A DNA stretch of 64,000 nt, from assembly GCA_911728435.2 (NCBI GenBank), contig OU452202.1, positions 10,891,135 through 10,955,134 of the forward strand. Reading direction: 5' to 3'. This DNA comes from Apoderus coryli (taxonomy: Eukaryota > Arthropoda > Insecta > Coleoptera > Attelabidae). Made by a program: the position numbers and the translations under genes. The notes beneath the pieces were generated by a model that worked only from the letters and a program-made list of their open reading frames with translations, searched no databases and had not been told where the DNA came from. Below are positions 36,918 to 48,384 of the stretch, piece by piece. Position 1 is the first letter of the stretch, and each line of letters opens with the position of its first letter.

Positions 36918-37315
36918 GATTTAAAACTGTGAAGTTAAAACCCAACAAGTACCACCTTCCAGTGATGTATGGTTTTTTGATAACTTAATAATTCGTTTTT
37001 CGTTTAATGTTTCACAATTTTGGATAAAATATATTTTTGTACCCATATAATTAAATATTATTTATGCGTACTACAACTACCTACCTCTCCTGACGTTTCA
37101 ATAATTGGTCTTTTCACATTTATCCATAATAAATGAATAGCACGTAACCAACACTTTGAAGACAAAAAAAACGTATCCAACATTAACATCAAATAGCAAT
37201 AAGTCGTATCCAACACACAGAGTAGGTTGTTATTTGACACTTAGTAATTTGTTTTATAAATCGGTCTAATTGATACCAGTTATAAAATTATCAAATGTAT
37301 ATAAAAGATTAAGGC

Positions 37316-37332
37316 AATAAAACCAAAATAAA
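37316..37332 (+). terminator. Polyadenylation signals of the transposon gene
   Basis: AATAAA at 37316-37321 and again at 37327-37332, about 400 bp after the stop codon and 30-46 bp before the right inverted repeat. They would end the transcript inside the element. Confidence 0.55.
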
Positions 37333-37361
37333 CAGTTTTCTTTCTCTCCTGTAAAATTTAC

Positions 37362-37393
37362 TTTTTGTGGGTTACGTCGTATCAGTACTAGGC
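37362..37393 (-). repeat. Right terminal inverted repeat
   Basis: Complement of the left end; holds TTTTTGTGGGTTACGTC and ends ACTAGGC. Confidence 0.9.
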
Positions 37394-37401
37394 TATCGAT
37401 A

Positions 37402-38474
37402 TGAAAATATACAGAGAGCCTCCACTATGTCACAAATAATATAAGTATGAGAATATCAATTTAAAGGAAAAATAAATAAGATTAGTGTTTGATATTTATT
37501 GATTCTATCCTTTAGGTTTTAATAATTATAGTCACTTGGCTTAAGCTTCAAGACAATTCTCAACGAAGGAGAATCGTCCTTTTGGCGCTTTTAAAACTCG
37601 GAGTTTACGTCGCCAAAGTTGGAGAGAAGACCCCAAAAAAAAAAGATAGTCTTGTGGTAAGAGAAATTTGGCGGAGCACTCGGACACATGTGCTCAAACT
37701 CTAGGGAGACCACATGCTCCGAGCTGCCAAGTCTCCAACCACTCTTTTCAAACTTTACTTCACAGAAGCGCAAATAAAAAAGTACCAAAAAGTACGAGCT
37801 TTCCTAAAGCCACAGTCGGACGGCTATAAAGCGTACAAGTCAAAAGGGGAACAGATACACCAGATGACATCTATTTGATAATTAAGGTTAATATTTTTTG
37901 TAATGAAAAAAAAAATTAATCGATTTGCCCATTGACATTACTGTAATTTCAAATATTTCCTATAATAAACATCGATGCGTATACCGGTGGGAATATATTA
38001 AATACTGCGACAAATGAACGTTTTTTTGTACAAAATTCCTAAATATTTAAAAAAGCGTAGCTTTCCGATTGATATTTGTAAATGTTGTGTGAGCAAATAA
38101 ACATAAAACGTAAGTAAACAAAAATACCCTTACTCTTCAATATTTCACTGTTTGTTTCATCAATGTAAATGTACCTACTTTCTTTTCCTTTGTTTCGGTA
38201 TAGTGGTTCGTAAAACTGTTAAAGTTTTATAGTGTAAGAGGTATATTACCTGCGGTAAGAAAAATCAGATAAAAAGGAAATTTTGCTAGCACCATGATGT
38301 TATACTCTGTTCCAGTAAATATATCACAACTTATTGGAAGAGAGATTGGCATATCTGATTTTCTTCTGATTTTCATAAAATCGAGTGCATTTTTAGCTCT
38401 TGTAAAATCTCTGCAAAATCGAAATATCTTCCCATGATTAGACTATTTTGATGAAAATTAGATTCCAATAATGG
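37402..38474. other. No gene recognised
   Basis: AT-rich; the minus-strand frame at 37591-37788 has no recognisable domain. Confidence 0.45.
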
Positions 38475-38575
38475 AAAATAAAAGTCCAATCTCCACGAAA
38501 TAAATTCAATATAATAATCTTCAGTTTATATATTTGTAGCCATACATGTTTCAAAACTAGACCAGTGGCCAACAA
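38475..38575 (-). repeat. Hammerhead-tailed repeat, decayed copy
   Basis: Minus strand: CCACTGGTCTAGTTTTGAAACATGTATGGC, shown here as its two parts CCACTGGTCTAG and GAAACATGTATGGC, then GAATTTATTTCGTGGAGATT and GGACTTTTATTTTCC. CTGATGA and half of stem II have been lost, so no ribozyme can form. The tail matches the units at 3.6 and 16.1 kb. Confidence 0.6.
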
Positions 38576-38757
38576 TGATTAAAATGAAAAGCTCAGAGGA
38601 ATTGTATGCATAAATCGAACGACTATTTTATCGAAGACACTACGTGGAAAAAATATATTATGTGTTTAATCAATTATATAAACTTACCGATTCACTAAGT
38701 TCTATATATACAGTATTCAACAATTATATCCTAAACACCCGCAAAATATGCCATAAC

Positions 38758-39110
38758 GAATAAAAAAGCCCTAGTCATCCCAGAGACCATTCCCACAGAC
38801 GTCAAAGCCTTTATCAAACAGAAATCATACGAAAAATGGCAAAACATGTGGAACCAATCGCAATCAAAGCTATCCGAATCCAAAAAGTCAACCAAACCTT
38901 GGAGCTTTACACCCAGATATGACACCAACAAGTCGCTATAACTAGACTCAGAATAGGTCGCACAAAGCTCACCCATGAGTTCATGATCACCAAATCCGAT
39001 AGACCCGAATGTAACACCTGCAATACAACACAATCAAATAAACATCTACTTACTGAATGTCAAGAAACCCAACAAATACGAAGAGGAACTGGACATACCA
39101 GAGAACATGG
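38758..39110 (+). pseudogene. LINE-H: C-terminal end of a non-LTR retrotransposon ORF2
   Basis: The frame reads KAFIKQKSYEKWQNMWNQSQ, ends at a stop near 38939, then continues as TRLRIGRTKLTHEFMITKSD and CNTCNTTQSNKHLLTEC. 'LRIGHT.LTH' plus the CxxC...H...C zinc-binding tail is the region after the RNase H domain in I/jockey-type LINEs. The reverse transcriptase is absent, and the frame breaks again after IRR. It is a plus-strand fragment. Confidence 0.8.
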
Positions 39111-39600
39111 AAGAAGCATTAGGCCAAGAACGAAATACTTATTAAAAAAAATACTTAAATTTATGATATATATAATAGCTACGAGGCATGTTTTTTAAGT
39201 AAGTACCGTTTTGGAATTAAAAAAAGACGTGCAAAGATATCGCAATAATTTTATTTTTAGATGAAAGCCTGTACCTTAATCTACTTTTCTACATGTATTA
39301 AAATTAGATGGTTTAAATTATAAGACGTACCTACCAAAAGTATTTTTTTTTAGAATTCGCTATCAGTTTTTAGAATTCGCTATCATTTGAAGATATTATT
39401 TGTACAACGTACAACGCCCATTTCGACAGCTAAATGTAAACGTTAGTTTTCAATCCTGGATTGCAATAAAAGTTGTCTCAAAAGCACAATGTCCGAAGAT
39501 CAATTTATTTTATTTTTATTTATTTCTTAGTTCTACCGAATGATAACAATACAACATGTTACATTATGGGATTGTCAAACATAATAACTAATATTGTATA
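39111..39600. other. No gene recognised
   Basis: Includes a short tandem TATCAGTTTTTAGAATTCGC at about 39361-39385. Confidence 0.4.
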
Positions 39601-40026
39601 CAGGGTGTCCTACGGTGGCAACCCATTAGATTATTTCAGAAACTACTTCGAATTGAATTGTGAAAATTTCAGTGTCTATATTGTCAAATATGCTCTACTC
39701 AAATAATATAATAGCAACGGCATAGCACTTCCGGTTATACCGGAAGTTGATGGCAACTTTGTTATTTTAAATGGAATACCCTATATATTATTACATTTTT
39801 GGATTCTAAATAAGATTTCACACATATTTTATGTATCATGTCCTATACCTAACGTCAGTCGTTTTTGACTTATATCAAGATTTATGTCAAAATTGACAGT
39901 TTAGGACTCTATAAGAATTCCGTTTTTTCCTTGTAAATCAGTATTTAATAAAAATTTTGCAGGTATTCTCTTATCAGGTGGGATCTTATTTTTCGATTTG
40001 ACAAGACATTTTCTGATTAGTTTCTA

Positions 40027-41634
40027 CAGGGTGGTCAAAAAATTATATTGAAAACGGTTCAAGAAAAACAGTTGAAACTCAATTTTTTCAAATAGAATGG
40101 GTATATTATTATTATTTTATCTTCCTTAGCATTAAAAAATAATGCAATTTTGTAATAGGTTATCATTTTCTAAAATGCATAGTTTTCGAAATATCGTCAT
40201 TTTAAATTTCTCTCTGGAAACTAGCTAATTAATTTAGTTAGCCATGAAAATAATGACATTTCTCTGAATTAGCATAAACGTCAAACTAAATATGAAATTA
40301 GTTGTTGCTATCCAACCAGTCGTTATTTATCAATATTTGTGACCATTATATTTTACAATAATTATTACAAAATGGAAAATATTTATTCATATGCTGATAT
40401 TGTAAATGTATTATTAATCCGTGGAGAATGTAACAAAGTGATTAATAGAACCTGTAGAGTATTTAACGAGAGAAACCCGCATTTGCTAACAATGACTAGA
40501 GAAAAATTAAGAAGAATTTTGAGAAATCAAATACGGTGGGGGCAGTGTCATGCAAATCGACCATTACAAAAACCTGTAACTACAAATGAGGATAATGTGG
40601 TAAATGTTGTGGCATATTTTAATACATATCCTGAATCATCAGTGCGTGCGTGCGTGAACAAGATCTAGGAATTTCAAAATCCTCTGTCCAAAAAATATTA
40701 AAAAGTAGTGGTTTACATCCATTTAAATTCAAATATCTTTGTGCTCTGGAAGCAGGTGATGCCGAACGACGTGTACGGTTCTGCGAAACCATTTTATCAC
40801 GAACGCAAGAAGATCCTGGGTTTCTGCAAAAAGTGATTTGGACAGATGAGTCGAAATTTTCGAGAGATGGAATCGTTAATAGACAAAATAGTCATTTTTG
40901 GGCTTCTGAGAATCCGCACGCTATTCGTGAACAAAATTTTCAAAATAAATTTAGTTTTTTGTATGGTGAAAGACACACATGTTGAATATTTTATTTACGA
41001 GCATAATTTAAATACGGAAGGTTATCTTTATATTTTGCAAAATGTTGTGGCGCATTGTTTGGATAATCGATCATTAAATGAATTAAGAAGTTGTTGGTAC
41101 CAGTTACATGGAGCACTGTGGAAATAGAATCACACAACAGCTTAATGAAATGTTTGAAGATCGATGGATCAGACGTTTAGGGCGTTGGGATTGGCCAGCG
41201 AGATCTCCAGATCTATCACCGCTGAATTTTTATGTTTGGGGGCAATTAAACAAAAGGTTATTCCACCAATTAATTAAAAAGAAGAATTAGTAGGACGCAT
41301 CCGAACTTCATTCGAAGAAATTTATAATATCAATAAGTATTTTTCATTTTTATTAATTTGACGTTTAGTTTGACGTTAAAATGACAATAATTTCATGGCT
41401 AACTAAATTAATTAGCTAGCTTCCAGAGAGACAACGGTAGGCGCTGCAGAAAAATTTAAAATGACGATATTTCGAAAACTATGCATTTTAGAAAATGATA
41501 ACCTATTACAAAATTGCATTATTTTTTAATGCTAAAGAAGATAAAATAATAATAATATACCCATTCCATTTGAAAAAATTGACTTTCAACTGTTTTTCTT
41601 GAACCGTTTTCAATATAATTTTTTGACCACCCTG
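40027..41634 (+). mobile_element. mariner-like element M2 with about 270-bp TIRs
   Basis: Ends CAGGGTGGTCAAAAAATTAT and its complement, flanked by TA (40025-40026, 41635-41636). Inverted arms reach to about 40300 and from about 41360. Length 1608 bp is close to full for this type, with one transposase gene on the plus strand. Confidence 0.85.
40372..41290 (+). pseudogene. mariner-type transposase with three frameshifts, catalytic residues lost
   Basis: The start ATG at 40372 opens MENIYSYADIVNVLLIRGEC (DUF4817-type helix-turn-helix). After a frameshift near 40655 come ISKSSVQKILKSSGLHPFK (second helix-turn-helix) and IWTDESKFSRDG (first catalytic Asp). A second shift near 40965 leads into EYFIYEHNLNTEGYLYILQN, and a third near 41110 into GNRITQQLNEMFEDRW and WPARSPDLSPLNFYVWG. 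The expected 'YQHDGAPPH' box reads YQLHGAL, so the second catalytic Asp is gone. The third is Asn in LNFY instead of Asp. The gene was once full length (about 300 codons) and is now dead. Confidence 0.85.
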
Positions 41635-42334
41635 TATAAACTAATCAGAAAATGTCTTGTCAATTCGAAAAAGAAGATCCCACCTGATAAGAAAATACCT
41701 GCAAAATAATTATTAAATACTGATTTACAAGGAAAAAACGGAATTCTTATGGAGCCCTAAGCTGTCAATTTTGACATAAATTTTGATATAAATCAAAAAC
41801 GACTGACGCTAGGTATAGGACATGATACATGAAATATTTGTGAAATCTTATTTAGAATCCAAAAATGTAATAATATATAGGGTATTCCATTTAAAATAAC
41901 AAAGTTGCCATCAACTTCCGGTATAACCGGACGTGCTATGCCGTTGCTATTATATTATTTGAGTAGAGCATATTTGACAATATAGACACTGAAATTTTCA
42001 CAATTCAATTCGAAGTAGTTTCTGAAATAATCTAATGGGTTGCCACCGTAGGACACCCTGTATAGTTGTTGTATAGTTCAAAAATTTATCCACAGAATAA
42101 AAACATTTATCCACAAAATAATTTCTCAACTCCAGCTTAATCTCCTAAATGTTAGGTTTTTAAATTTGTTAATTTTCATAATCTTATTATTATTAATTTG
42201 AGTGATTTATTTTTTAACCTACTCACTAATCACGATCAATTTAATCATAATTTTATCACTATCACGATCATTTATGGTAAATCAATTAATATCGACCCTG
42301 AACAACAATAAAACAATAAAGCTTTTCTTAATAA

Positions 42335-44090
42335 TCAATATACTTTAAAACACTTTACCCCGATATAGTTAGGATTTTTCTGACCAATACTTAGTCTAGA
42401 AAATGGCAAAACCACATTATTTTTGTTTCTAGTGTCATAATTGTGAACATCTTCTCTTTTAAGCAACGATTCACTTTGTTTTTTTATATGAATTATGAAT
42501 GCGTACATGTAGAGGCAAGGAAAAGTCATTATTTTCAAATTCAAAAAATGTTCCCTACATGATGCTGTCTGAGGAATTTTTTTGCTCTTATAACCTTTTT
42601 TTGGGCCCTGAATACTCTAGTCGATACACCGGCTCCTCCCCAAAAAATGATTCCATATGCCAAGGTAGACTGGACTAAGCCAAAGTATATCAATTGCTGA
42701 ATGCTGGTTGATACAGTACCTTTAATATTCTTTATCAGAAACACACAGCTACTGACTTTTGGTAGTATGGTGTCAATATGTATGTCCCAGATCAGTTTGC
42801 TGTCTGTATACACTCCCAGAAATTTGTTATTACTCACATTTTTTATAGACGCACCTCCTATAGGTATCAGATAACTCTTAGTGCTGGTGTTGTTTGATAT
42901 ATATGTATAGGCAGAGCAACCGTTTTTAATGCATTAAGGGTAAGTCCGTTATGCACACAACACCCGTTATCCACACACCCCCGTCACCACGTTGGCAATC
43001 TGAACTAACCCTGCTTCATCCTTGGCTGAAACAAAAACACTAGTATCGTCTGCATAAAGAATGGGATATCCAAAAATACCCAGAACTTCAGAGATATCGT
43101 CAATAAAAACATTGAACAAGGTAGGTGAGCGACAGGAGCGCTGCGGCACCCCACTGCTCACGATCTCGGACCTCGAACGGCCACCCGCAATTTCAACCAC
43201 CTGTGTACGCTGGGTAAGATAGCTACGTATCCATGCGGCCGCTGTTCCTCTTATACCAACAGCATTCAGTTTCAGAAACAAAAGATCATGGCTTATGGAA
43301 TCAAACGCCTTGTTTAAATCAAAGAAAAGGCCATGAGCTGTTTCCTTATTATTGAGTGACTAGTATAGGTTGTCTAAAGCCTGATTAAGAGCTGTTTCTG
43401 TTGATAGACCGATCCTGAATCCATTCTGGTTGCAAGAGAAGTCTCATGTTATATAAACACTTACTAAATTGACTTTGTAGTGCTAACGGTCTGTAATTAT
43501 TTGTATCTTTTGCATCACCTTTTTGTTTAATAGGAACTATTTTTGATGTTTTAAGGCACTCTGGAAAAACACCTTCCTCTAAACTCTTATTAATGATCGC
43601 GGATAGAGGTTCTGCAATTATTTCAATAATACTCAATACCAAATGACCTGGAATGTTATCTGTACCACTTGATTTTTTCCTACAAACCTTTCTGGCAACT
43701 CTAATAACTTCGTTAACCGTAGTAGGGAAAAGTAACATTTATGATAGTTGCTATTTTCAAGTTAACCGAATCAGATTTCTTAGAGAAACTAATAAAAATC
43801 ACTAAAATTATTTGCAATTTCGGCAGGTGTTGTCTTTAAATGTTGAGAGGCATCAAAAACTTCTCGAATAATCTTTTTATTAGTACTTTTACCAGGATTT
43901 CGCTTTTCGTTAATTATCGTCCATCCTCTACTCATGTTATCAGCCCGGGCGATTCGGCCGTCGTTATAGAACTTTTTGGCAATCTTAATTTAACTGACTG
44001 AACGCATTGGCCGTCCAATCAATAGAAAATAAGTTCTTCAAGTCCTAGAATTTTTTGTCAACAAAGTCATTGGCGTTTCTTGCAGTGGCG
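42335..44090 (-). pseudogene. LINE-D: non-LTR retrotransposon with YADD box still present
   Basis: Minus-strand order: linker RGWTIINEKRNPGKSTNKK (about 43920), VCRKKSSGTDNIPGHLV and TNNYRPLALQSQFSK (43385-43738), a stop-containing stretch with FFDLNKAFDSISHDLL (about 43300), then AAAWIRSYLTQRTQVVEI, SSGVPQRSCRSPTLFNVF and YPILYADDTSVFVSA (42967-43281). The thumb follows as KFLGVYTDSKLIWDIHID (42541-42837), and the ORF end as CLYMYAFIIHIKK...HNYDTRNKNN (42335-42544). The catalytic YADD survives, but at least three frameshifts or stops break the gene, and SGVPQG has become SGVPQR. CR1/jockey-like. Confidence 0.85.
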
Positions 44091-44281
44091 GCTGCTGCCA
44101 TAGGGTCACACACCCTCCATTCCGCAAACGAAAAGCGAAACAAAATTTTAATCTGGTACCGACGAAATTAAACAGTTTATACTACGTACTCTCCTCGTAT
44201 ATCGCCAAAGAAAGCACCGATTACTGTTGCTTGGAAGGTAGTCCTCCATGTGCTTTGGTCTCAGTATTATTGCAGCCCTTC

Positions 44282-45190
44282 TCGATATTTATTTATTTAT
44301 ACGGACAAAGTGCATTATTATAATACGAAAATAACAAAAAAACAAGCGTGACAAACACAGATATCTAACTAAACTAATTACAAGTACAATATTACAACAT
44401 CACAAGCCCAAACCAATGCTCAATACTAATCGCAAAATAGTTGTGAAAATATGAAAAAAAAATCTATTAAGAAAAGCCGCTCTCTCGGGAGACGCGCATC
44501 AAGTAGCCCAGATTAATCGGGAAGAAAAAGTCCAGTTTCAGGTCCTAACAATTATTGACCAAATGCCATGCCCTAGGAATAACCCCTGGCGTAATTTGTC
44601 CGGTAATATGCCTCGTGAAACACAGCTCTAGGAGGAACATATAGCACAATCTCTGAGAGCAAGATAGATGAGCGAATGATATTATTAATAAATTTGTAAA
44701 AAATGGTAAGGCCTCTCACGCTCCTACGCGCTTCTTACGTCGTCAATCCCATCTCATCCATCAGTGCATCATAATTGTAGACATGGTCAACAGGTGGTGG
44801 GCGTCGGAGCTTAAAGTGTATAACTCTCAGGAAACGGTGCTGAATCCTCTTGATATAAGCCATAGAGGGGACTTCAAACAAGTGATGTATATAACAATTT
44901 AAATGTGTTCACACGGCCGAGCAACGCCTGTTGAAGTCCAACATGTGATGAGTGAAGCTCAAGTTGGCCTCCAAACTGCCAGGTTCCTAACCACGGTCCT
45001 GAACTCCAGAGCTGATTGACCCATGAAGGAATCATGAAAAAGAGGATTTCTAGAACGAGTAAAATCGATACAAAAACACCTCGAGACGTTTAAATCCATG
45101 CCGTTAATCTCGCACCAATGAACCACCGAGTGACATCTTCCTGCAAAAGCTAGCAGTCAGTGATACCTCATATCGACTTCAAAATTTTGA
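44282..45190 (-). pseudogene. LINE-E: highly decayed 3' part of a non-LTR retrotransposon
   Basis: No long frame survives. On the minus strand one can still read PSMAYIKRIQHRFLRVIHFK, DHVYNYDALMDEMGLTT and RRSVRGLTIFYKFINN, the post-RT C-terminal region of jockey-like LINEs ('R.QH.FLR', 'LM..L.L.TLE.RR...D..FLYK'). The 3' end is near 44282 with GTATAAATAAATAAATAT. Older than LINE-B to LINE-D. Confidence 0.6.
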
Positions 45191-46387
45191 AAGTAAACTT
45201 ATGGCTAGGATAGACTAAATCCCCTCGCTATGCTTTCAATAAAAAAACTTGTACAGGATATTTCAGTTTTGACAATAAAGTTATTGAATTGTTTGCTAAA
45301 TGTAATAATAAAAGAATTGATTTTAAACATAAAAACATAATATGCATTAGTTTTTCTTAGTCTATTTTTTTCTTTTTCAAAACCCCGCGCCACTGGTTTT
45401 TTTCAGTATTAAAAATAGCAAGATGGGCTCATATACATAAAATAGTATAATATGAGTATTTTTTCTTGTTCGAACCCTCTTTCAAAACTCACGAGCCGCC
45501 ACTGGGTATAACTTCAAATAGCACAAGATCCGTCTATGTATTAACCTTATTTCTTGTTAACATCGTTACTTTATTTCATAACACAAAATATTTAATATTA
45601 TATTTATGAGTTCTCAACCCTACTGTATAATATAAAACTTCCATGAAAAACTTCACCAACGTAGCCGTAAAGTAGTTGAACATTGTAGCAGATTAACTGG
45701 TATATCCATCAACATTTCGTGACCATATTAAACTCCTACATCTTCAGGTTTTAAGTCCAAGCGCTGCGCTGGTAAAAGCTCGCTATCTTTATAATACTAT
45801 ACGTCGTCAATTTTCTAGGAAAAGAAAAGTATAAGAAAGAGAAAAGCAATATGCCTTTCGCTGGCGGATTACTAAAAGCGTTTTTATGTTTGCTGTCGCG
45901 AGAAGGATTATGGAAATTGTTTTAATTTTGCGGAAAATAAATTTGAAAATGCTGCGGGTTGTTTGGGTGCCCTTTGTCGGGAATTATATGTCTGTTGGAT
46001 TGGGGTGAAATCTCAATGGTTTTTTATAGTTTTTATCATAAAATTTTGAAGGATTTTTGCGGAGATTTTTCCATTACATTTTCTGATAAATTTAATAAAT
46101 TATTTAACTGCTCAGCAAGTAAAAATTGACGTGAAGTATCAAACAAAATTGGAACTATAATGTAGGTATATATGTATAGAATATACTGACACATGGGCGC
46201 CACATAGAGGGGTAAGATGGGGAAAAGCACATAATATATTTAAAATTGTTCATATTGGCTATTGCCCACACCCACACAAAAATGTCACAACGAAACTAGG
46301 GTTTCGTTTAGTGTTTGTGTGTGTAACAGCATTGCAATAGATAAAAATTATAAGAATATCATTATCTGCTTTAATTTTTCATATCTA
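45191..46387. other. No gene recognised
   Basis: AT-rich; minus-strand frames at 45205 and 46036 lack known motifs. Confidence 0.45.
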
Positions 46388-47539
46388 CAGGGTTATTCAC
46401 GCCATACGACACGGAATAGTATTGCTAAACTATTTAATTTCCTAAAAGTTTTATTCATGGGTTCGATAAAAATGATTTATGGCTACATTTAAAAATATTC
46501 TGAATCTATACAGGGTGTCCCAAATATAAGAAATGAACCATAGTTGTGTTTTTTTAATGGAATGCCCTGTATATGGATATATTTTTAGATTTCCCGTTCA
46601 AAATAAACCTCACTTTCATTAAAGTACATCTCACCTAAACCTGACAGTTTCTTAAATATTTTCATTTTTATACCTACATAATTTGAATGAGAAATTCACA
46701 CCTATTCGTTTGTTCTTTTTAGGCCAGTCTGGGCTAATAAAAATACCCACTCATCACTTGTTACGCCAAATATAAAAAACCCCCAATACTACATATAGGC
46801 TGTCCAATAATATAAGTTATGTGAACGTAAAGTTTAATTCTAAATAACTTGTTTATTTCAAATGGAACATCCGGTCTATGAGGTCTAAACTAGATGCACA
46901 AAGTAATTATCTGTCAAATATTATGATACTTTCCTATGGATCCCTTGACGTTTTCGTGGAAAATGCACATATTCATAATATTAGGCAAATTTTTAATTGA
47001 AACTCTTAGTTTCATGTAGATCACCCTGTATTTGATGATGTAAAAATTAAAGTTAAAGTAAATTTGTATCTTTAATTTTGCATGGAAGAGGCACACATAT
47101 TGGTAATAATGAGAAGAATTTTCAAAATTATAATATTCATCAAGTCAACCACGAGAATTTGAGAAGACACAATACATTTTTTTTAATTTGATATTTACTG
47201 TCAAATAGTCTGTTGAAAGTTCTTACCTAAGGTCTCTTGCACACGGACGGCAAATTTGCCGGCCGGCTATGTTGCCGGTAGGCGAAAAAACCGGTGACAA
47301 TTATTTTAGATTAGAATAAATGCAATCTTGCACACGAACCTAATTCAGGGACGGTTGCCGGTCGGCTGCCGTCCATGTTATATTTTGACCGGCAAACACA
47401 CGGCGCCCGGTCGGTTTTTATGCCGGAGTATTGTTTTATTACAGACAAATCTATACACCCTTGCACACGAACGGCTGTTTAAGAAAATTATTTAATAGGA
47501 AAGTCGCAGTATAATATTTAGTGTTCAAAGTAGCTGGTA

Positions 47540-47705
47540 TGATGGAATATTGAAGTTTTGATAAATGCTGTGGAGGAAAGGTCTGTGATATGGGGTAAGA
47601 CGTTGGATGAATTTAAAGACAGGAATTAGACTAGATCTGCGTGGGGCGATATTTGCGTTATATTTTTTTTAAACTTTAACGACTTTCCACAGAAAGAAAA
47701 AGTGG
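47540..47705 (+). pseudogene. MADF-domain fragment of Harbinger accessory protein
   Basis: The frame reads WNIEVLINAVEERSVIWGKT then LDEFKDRN, a stop, and TRSAWGDICV. This is the first part of a MADF (Myb/SANT-like) domain, 'LI..V..R..IWD......KD...R..AW..I'. In Harbinger elements such a protein helps bring the nuclease to the DNA ends. The in-frame stop and missing C-terminus show decay. Confidence 0.65.
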
Positions 47706-47829
47706 AAAAAGGTACACATTTTGATATTAACTTTTATTAAATTGCCAAGGCACAGATCCTTCGTTACTCATAAAATATTCTGTAAAATACTCTCGCAATT
47801 AGATGCCAGTTCTCGTTCCTCGTTAGCTT

Positions 47830-47999
47830 AGTTTGTCTGGGAACATCCTAAAGACTTTCTTCGTAGAGTGTGTCTTCAGTATGATATCCATCTTTTATCC
47901 TTACAAAATTATGCAAAATGCAACATGCTTTGATTATGTCGACAGGAAAGTTATCAGAAACATTTAAAGGGCTAATCTTAAGACGATACTGGATTTTTC
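47830..47999 (-). pseudogene. Harbinger DDE nuclease, C-terminal fragment
   Basis: Minus strand: ISPLNVSDNFPVDIIKACCI, then LHNFVRIKDGYHTEDTLYEE. 'I.ACC.LHNF.R' is the conserved helix just after the last acidic catalytic position in DDE_Tnp_4 nucleases. The catalytic core itself has been deleted. Confidence 0.75.
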
Positions 48000-48384
48000 A
48001 ATACGTTTACTAGCCGAGCGCCACGCCGGCATCGTGTGGCGAAATAACAGACCGCCAAATGCCATCCGTGTGCAAGAGCTGTAAGAGTTGGGAATTTTTC
48101 ATAGAACAGTTATTTATCTGTGACATTTGATTTAATTCAATTCATCAAAACTGCGAACCTATTCCAAAGAAGAAAGAATAGACATGATTTTTCTGGGAGA
48201 ATGGTCCAAAAAACGCTTTACTGGCATCGTGAGGTTACGCTCAAAGGTTCCCGGCGCAAAAGTGGTCTTTGAGAGACTGTTACGGCAGTTTAACGAAAGA
48301 TACCACCCAAACACAGTGCAACTGCATTAAGAACTTGTCAATAATGATTTTAGAACGTGTTGAATTTTTACATGGGCAGGAACA

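Larger units (their letters stand above)
33694..37393 (+). mobile_element. Complete 3.7-kb DNA transposon of an uncommon family, with intact gene
   Basis: The ends are 32-bp inverted repeats (33694-33725 and 37362-37393) that differ at three positions and start GCCTAGT. They are flanked by an 8-bp direct repeat with one mismatch, TATCGACA (33686-33693) and TATCGATA (37394-37401), read as the target duplication. A slightly different cut (6-bp TATCGA) is also possible. Between them is a single four-exon gene filling most of the element, with its own 5' leader and polyadenylation signals. There are no stops, and splice sites are intact, unlike every other transposon in the window. It looks recently inserted and potentially autonomous. 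Confidence 0.85.
39601..42060. mobile_element. Palindromic R3-family MITE hosting a mariner at its centre
   Basis: Outer ends CAGGGTGTCCTACGGTGGCA and its complement (42041-42060) are flanked by TA. The arms 39601-40026 and 41635-42060 are inverted copies along their full 425 bp and contain the R3 landmarks (CTTCCGGTATAACCGGA, CTAGGTATAGGACATGAT). Removing the inner element leaves GATTAGTTTCTATAAACTAATC, a near-perfect palindrome, so the arms originally met head to head. Confidence 0.8.
47231..48081. mobile_element. PIF/Harbinger element, internally deleted, TAA target duplication
   Basis: Ends GGTCTCTTGCACACGG and CCGTGTGCAAGAGCTG are inverted repeats flanked by TAA (47228-47230, 48082-48084), the 3-bp duplication typical of PIF/Harbinger. 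Other R1 copies show a single TAA-type site here. Both genes usual for the family remain as fragments: a MADF/Myb-like DNA-binding protein on the plus strand and a DDE nuclease on the minus strand. At 851 bp it is a non-autonomous derivative. Subterminal GCCGGCCGGC-rich sequence lies at the left end. Confidence 0.85.
46388..48384 (+). mobile_element. R1 Tc1/mariner-like element, copy c (split by PIF/Harbinger)
   Basis: Starts CAGGGTTATTCACGCCATAC after TA and aligns with copies a, b and d. It is split at 47231-48081 by a PIF/Harbinger element. The distal part (48180-48345) encodes IDMIFLGEWSK and FERLLRQFNERYHPNTVQ, the DUF4817-type N-terminus, frameshifted. The alignment to copy b stops at CATGGGCAGGAACAA (about 48384), so the right terminal repeat is absent. 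Confidence 0.8.

Noticed and set aside
38731..39033. 100-codon minus-strand frame
   Set aside because: Shadow of the plus-strand LINE-H zinc-knuckle region.
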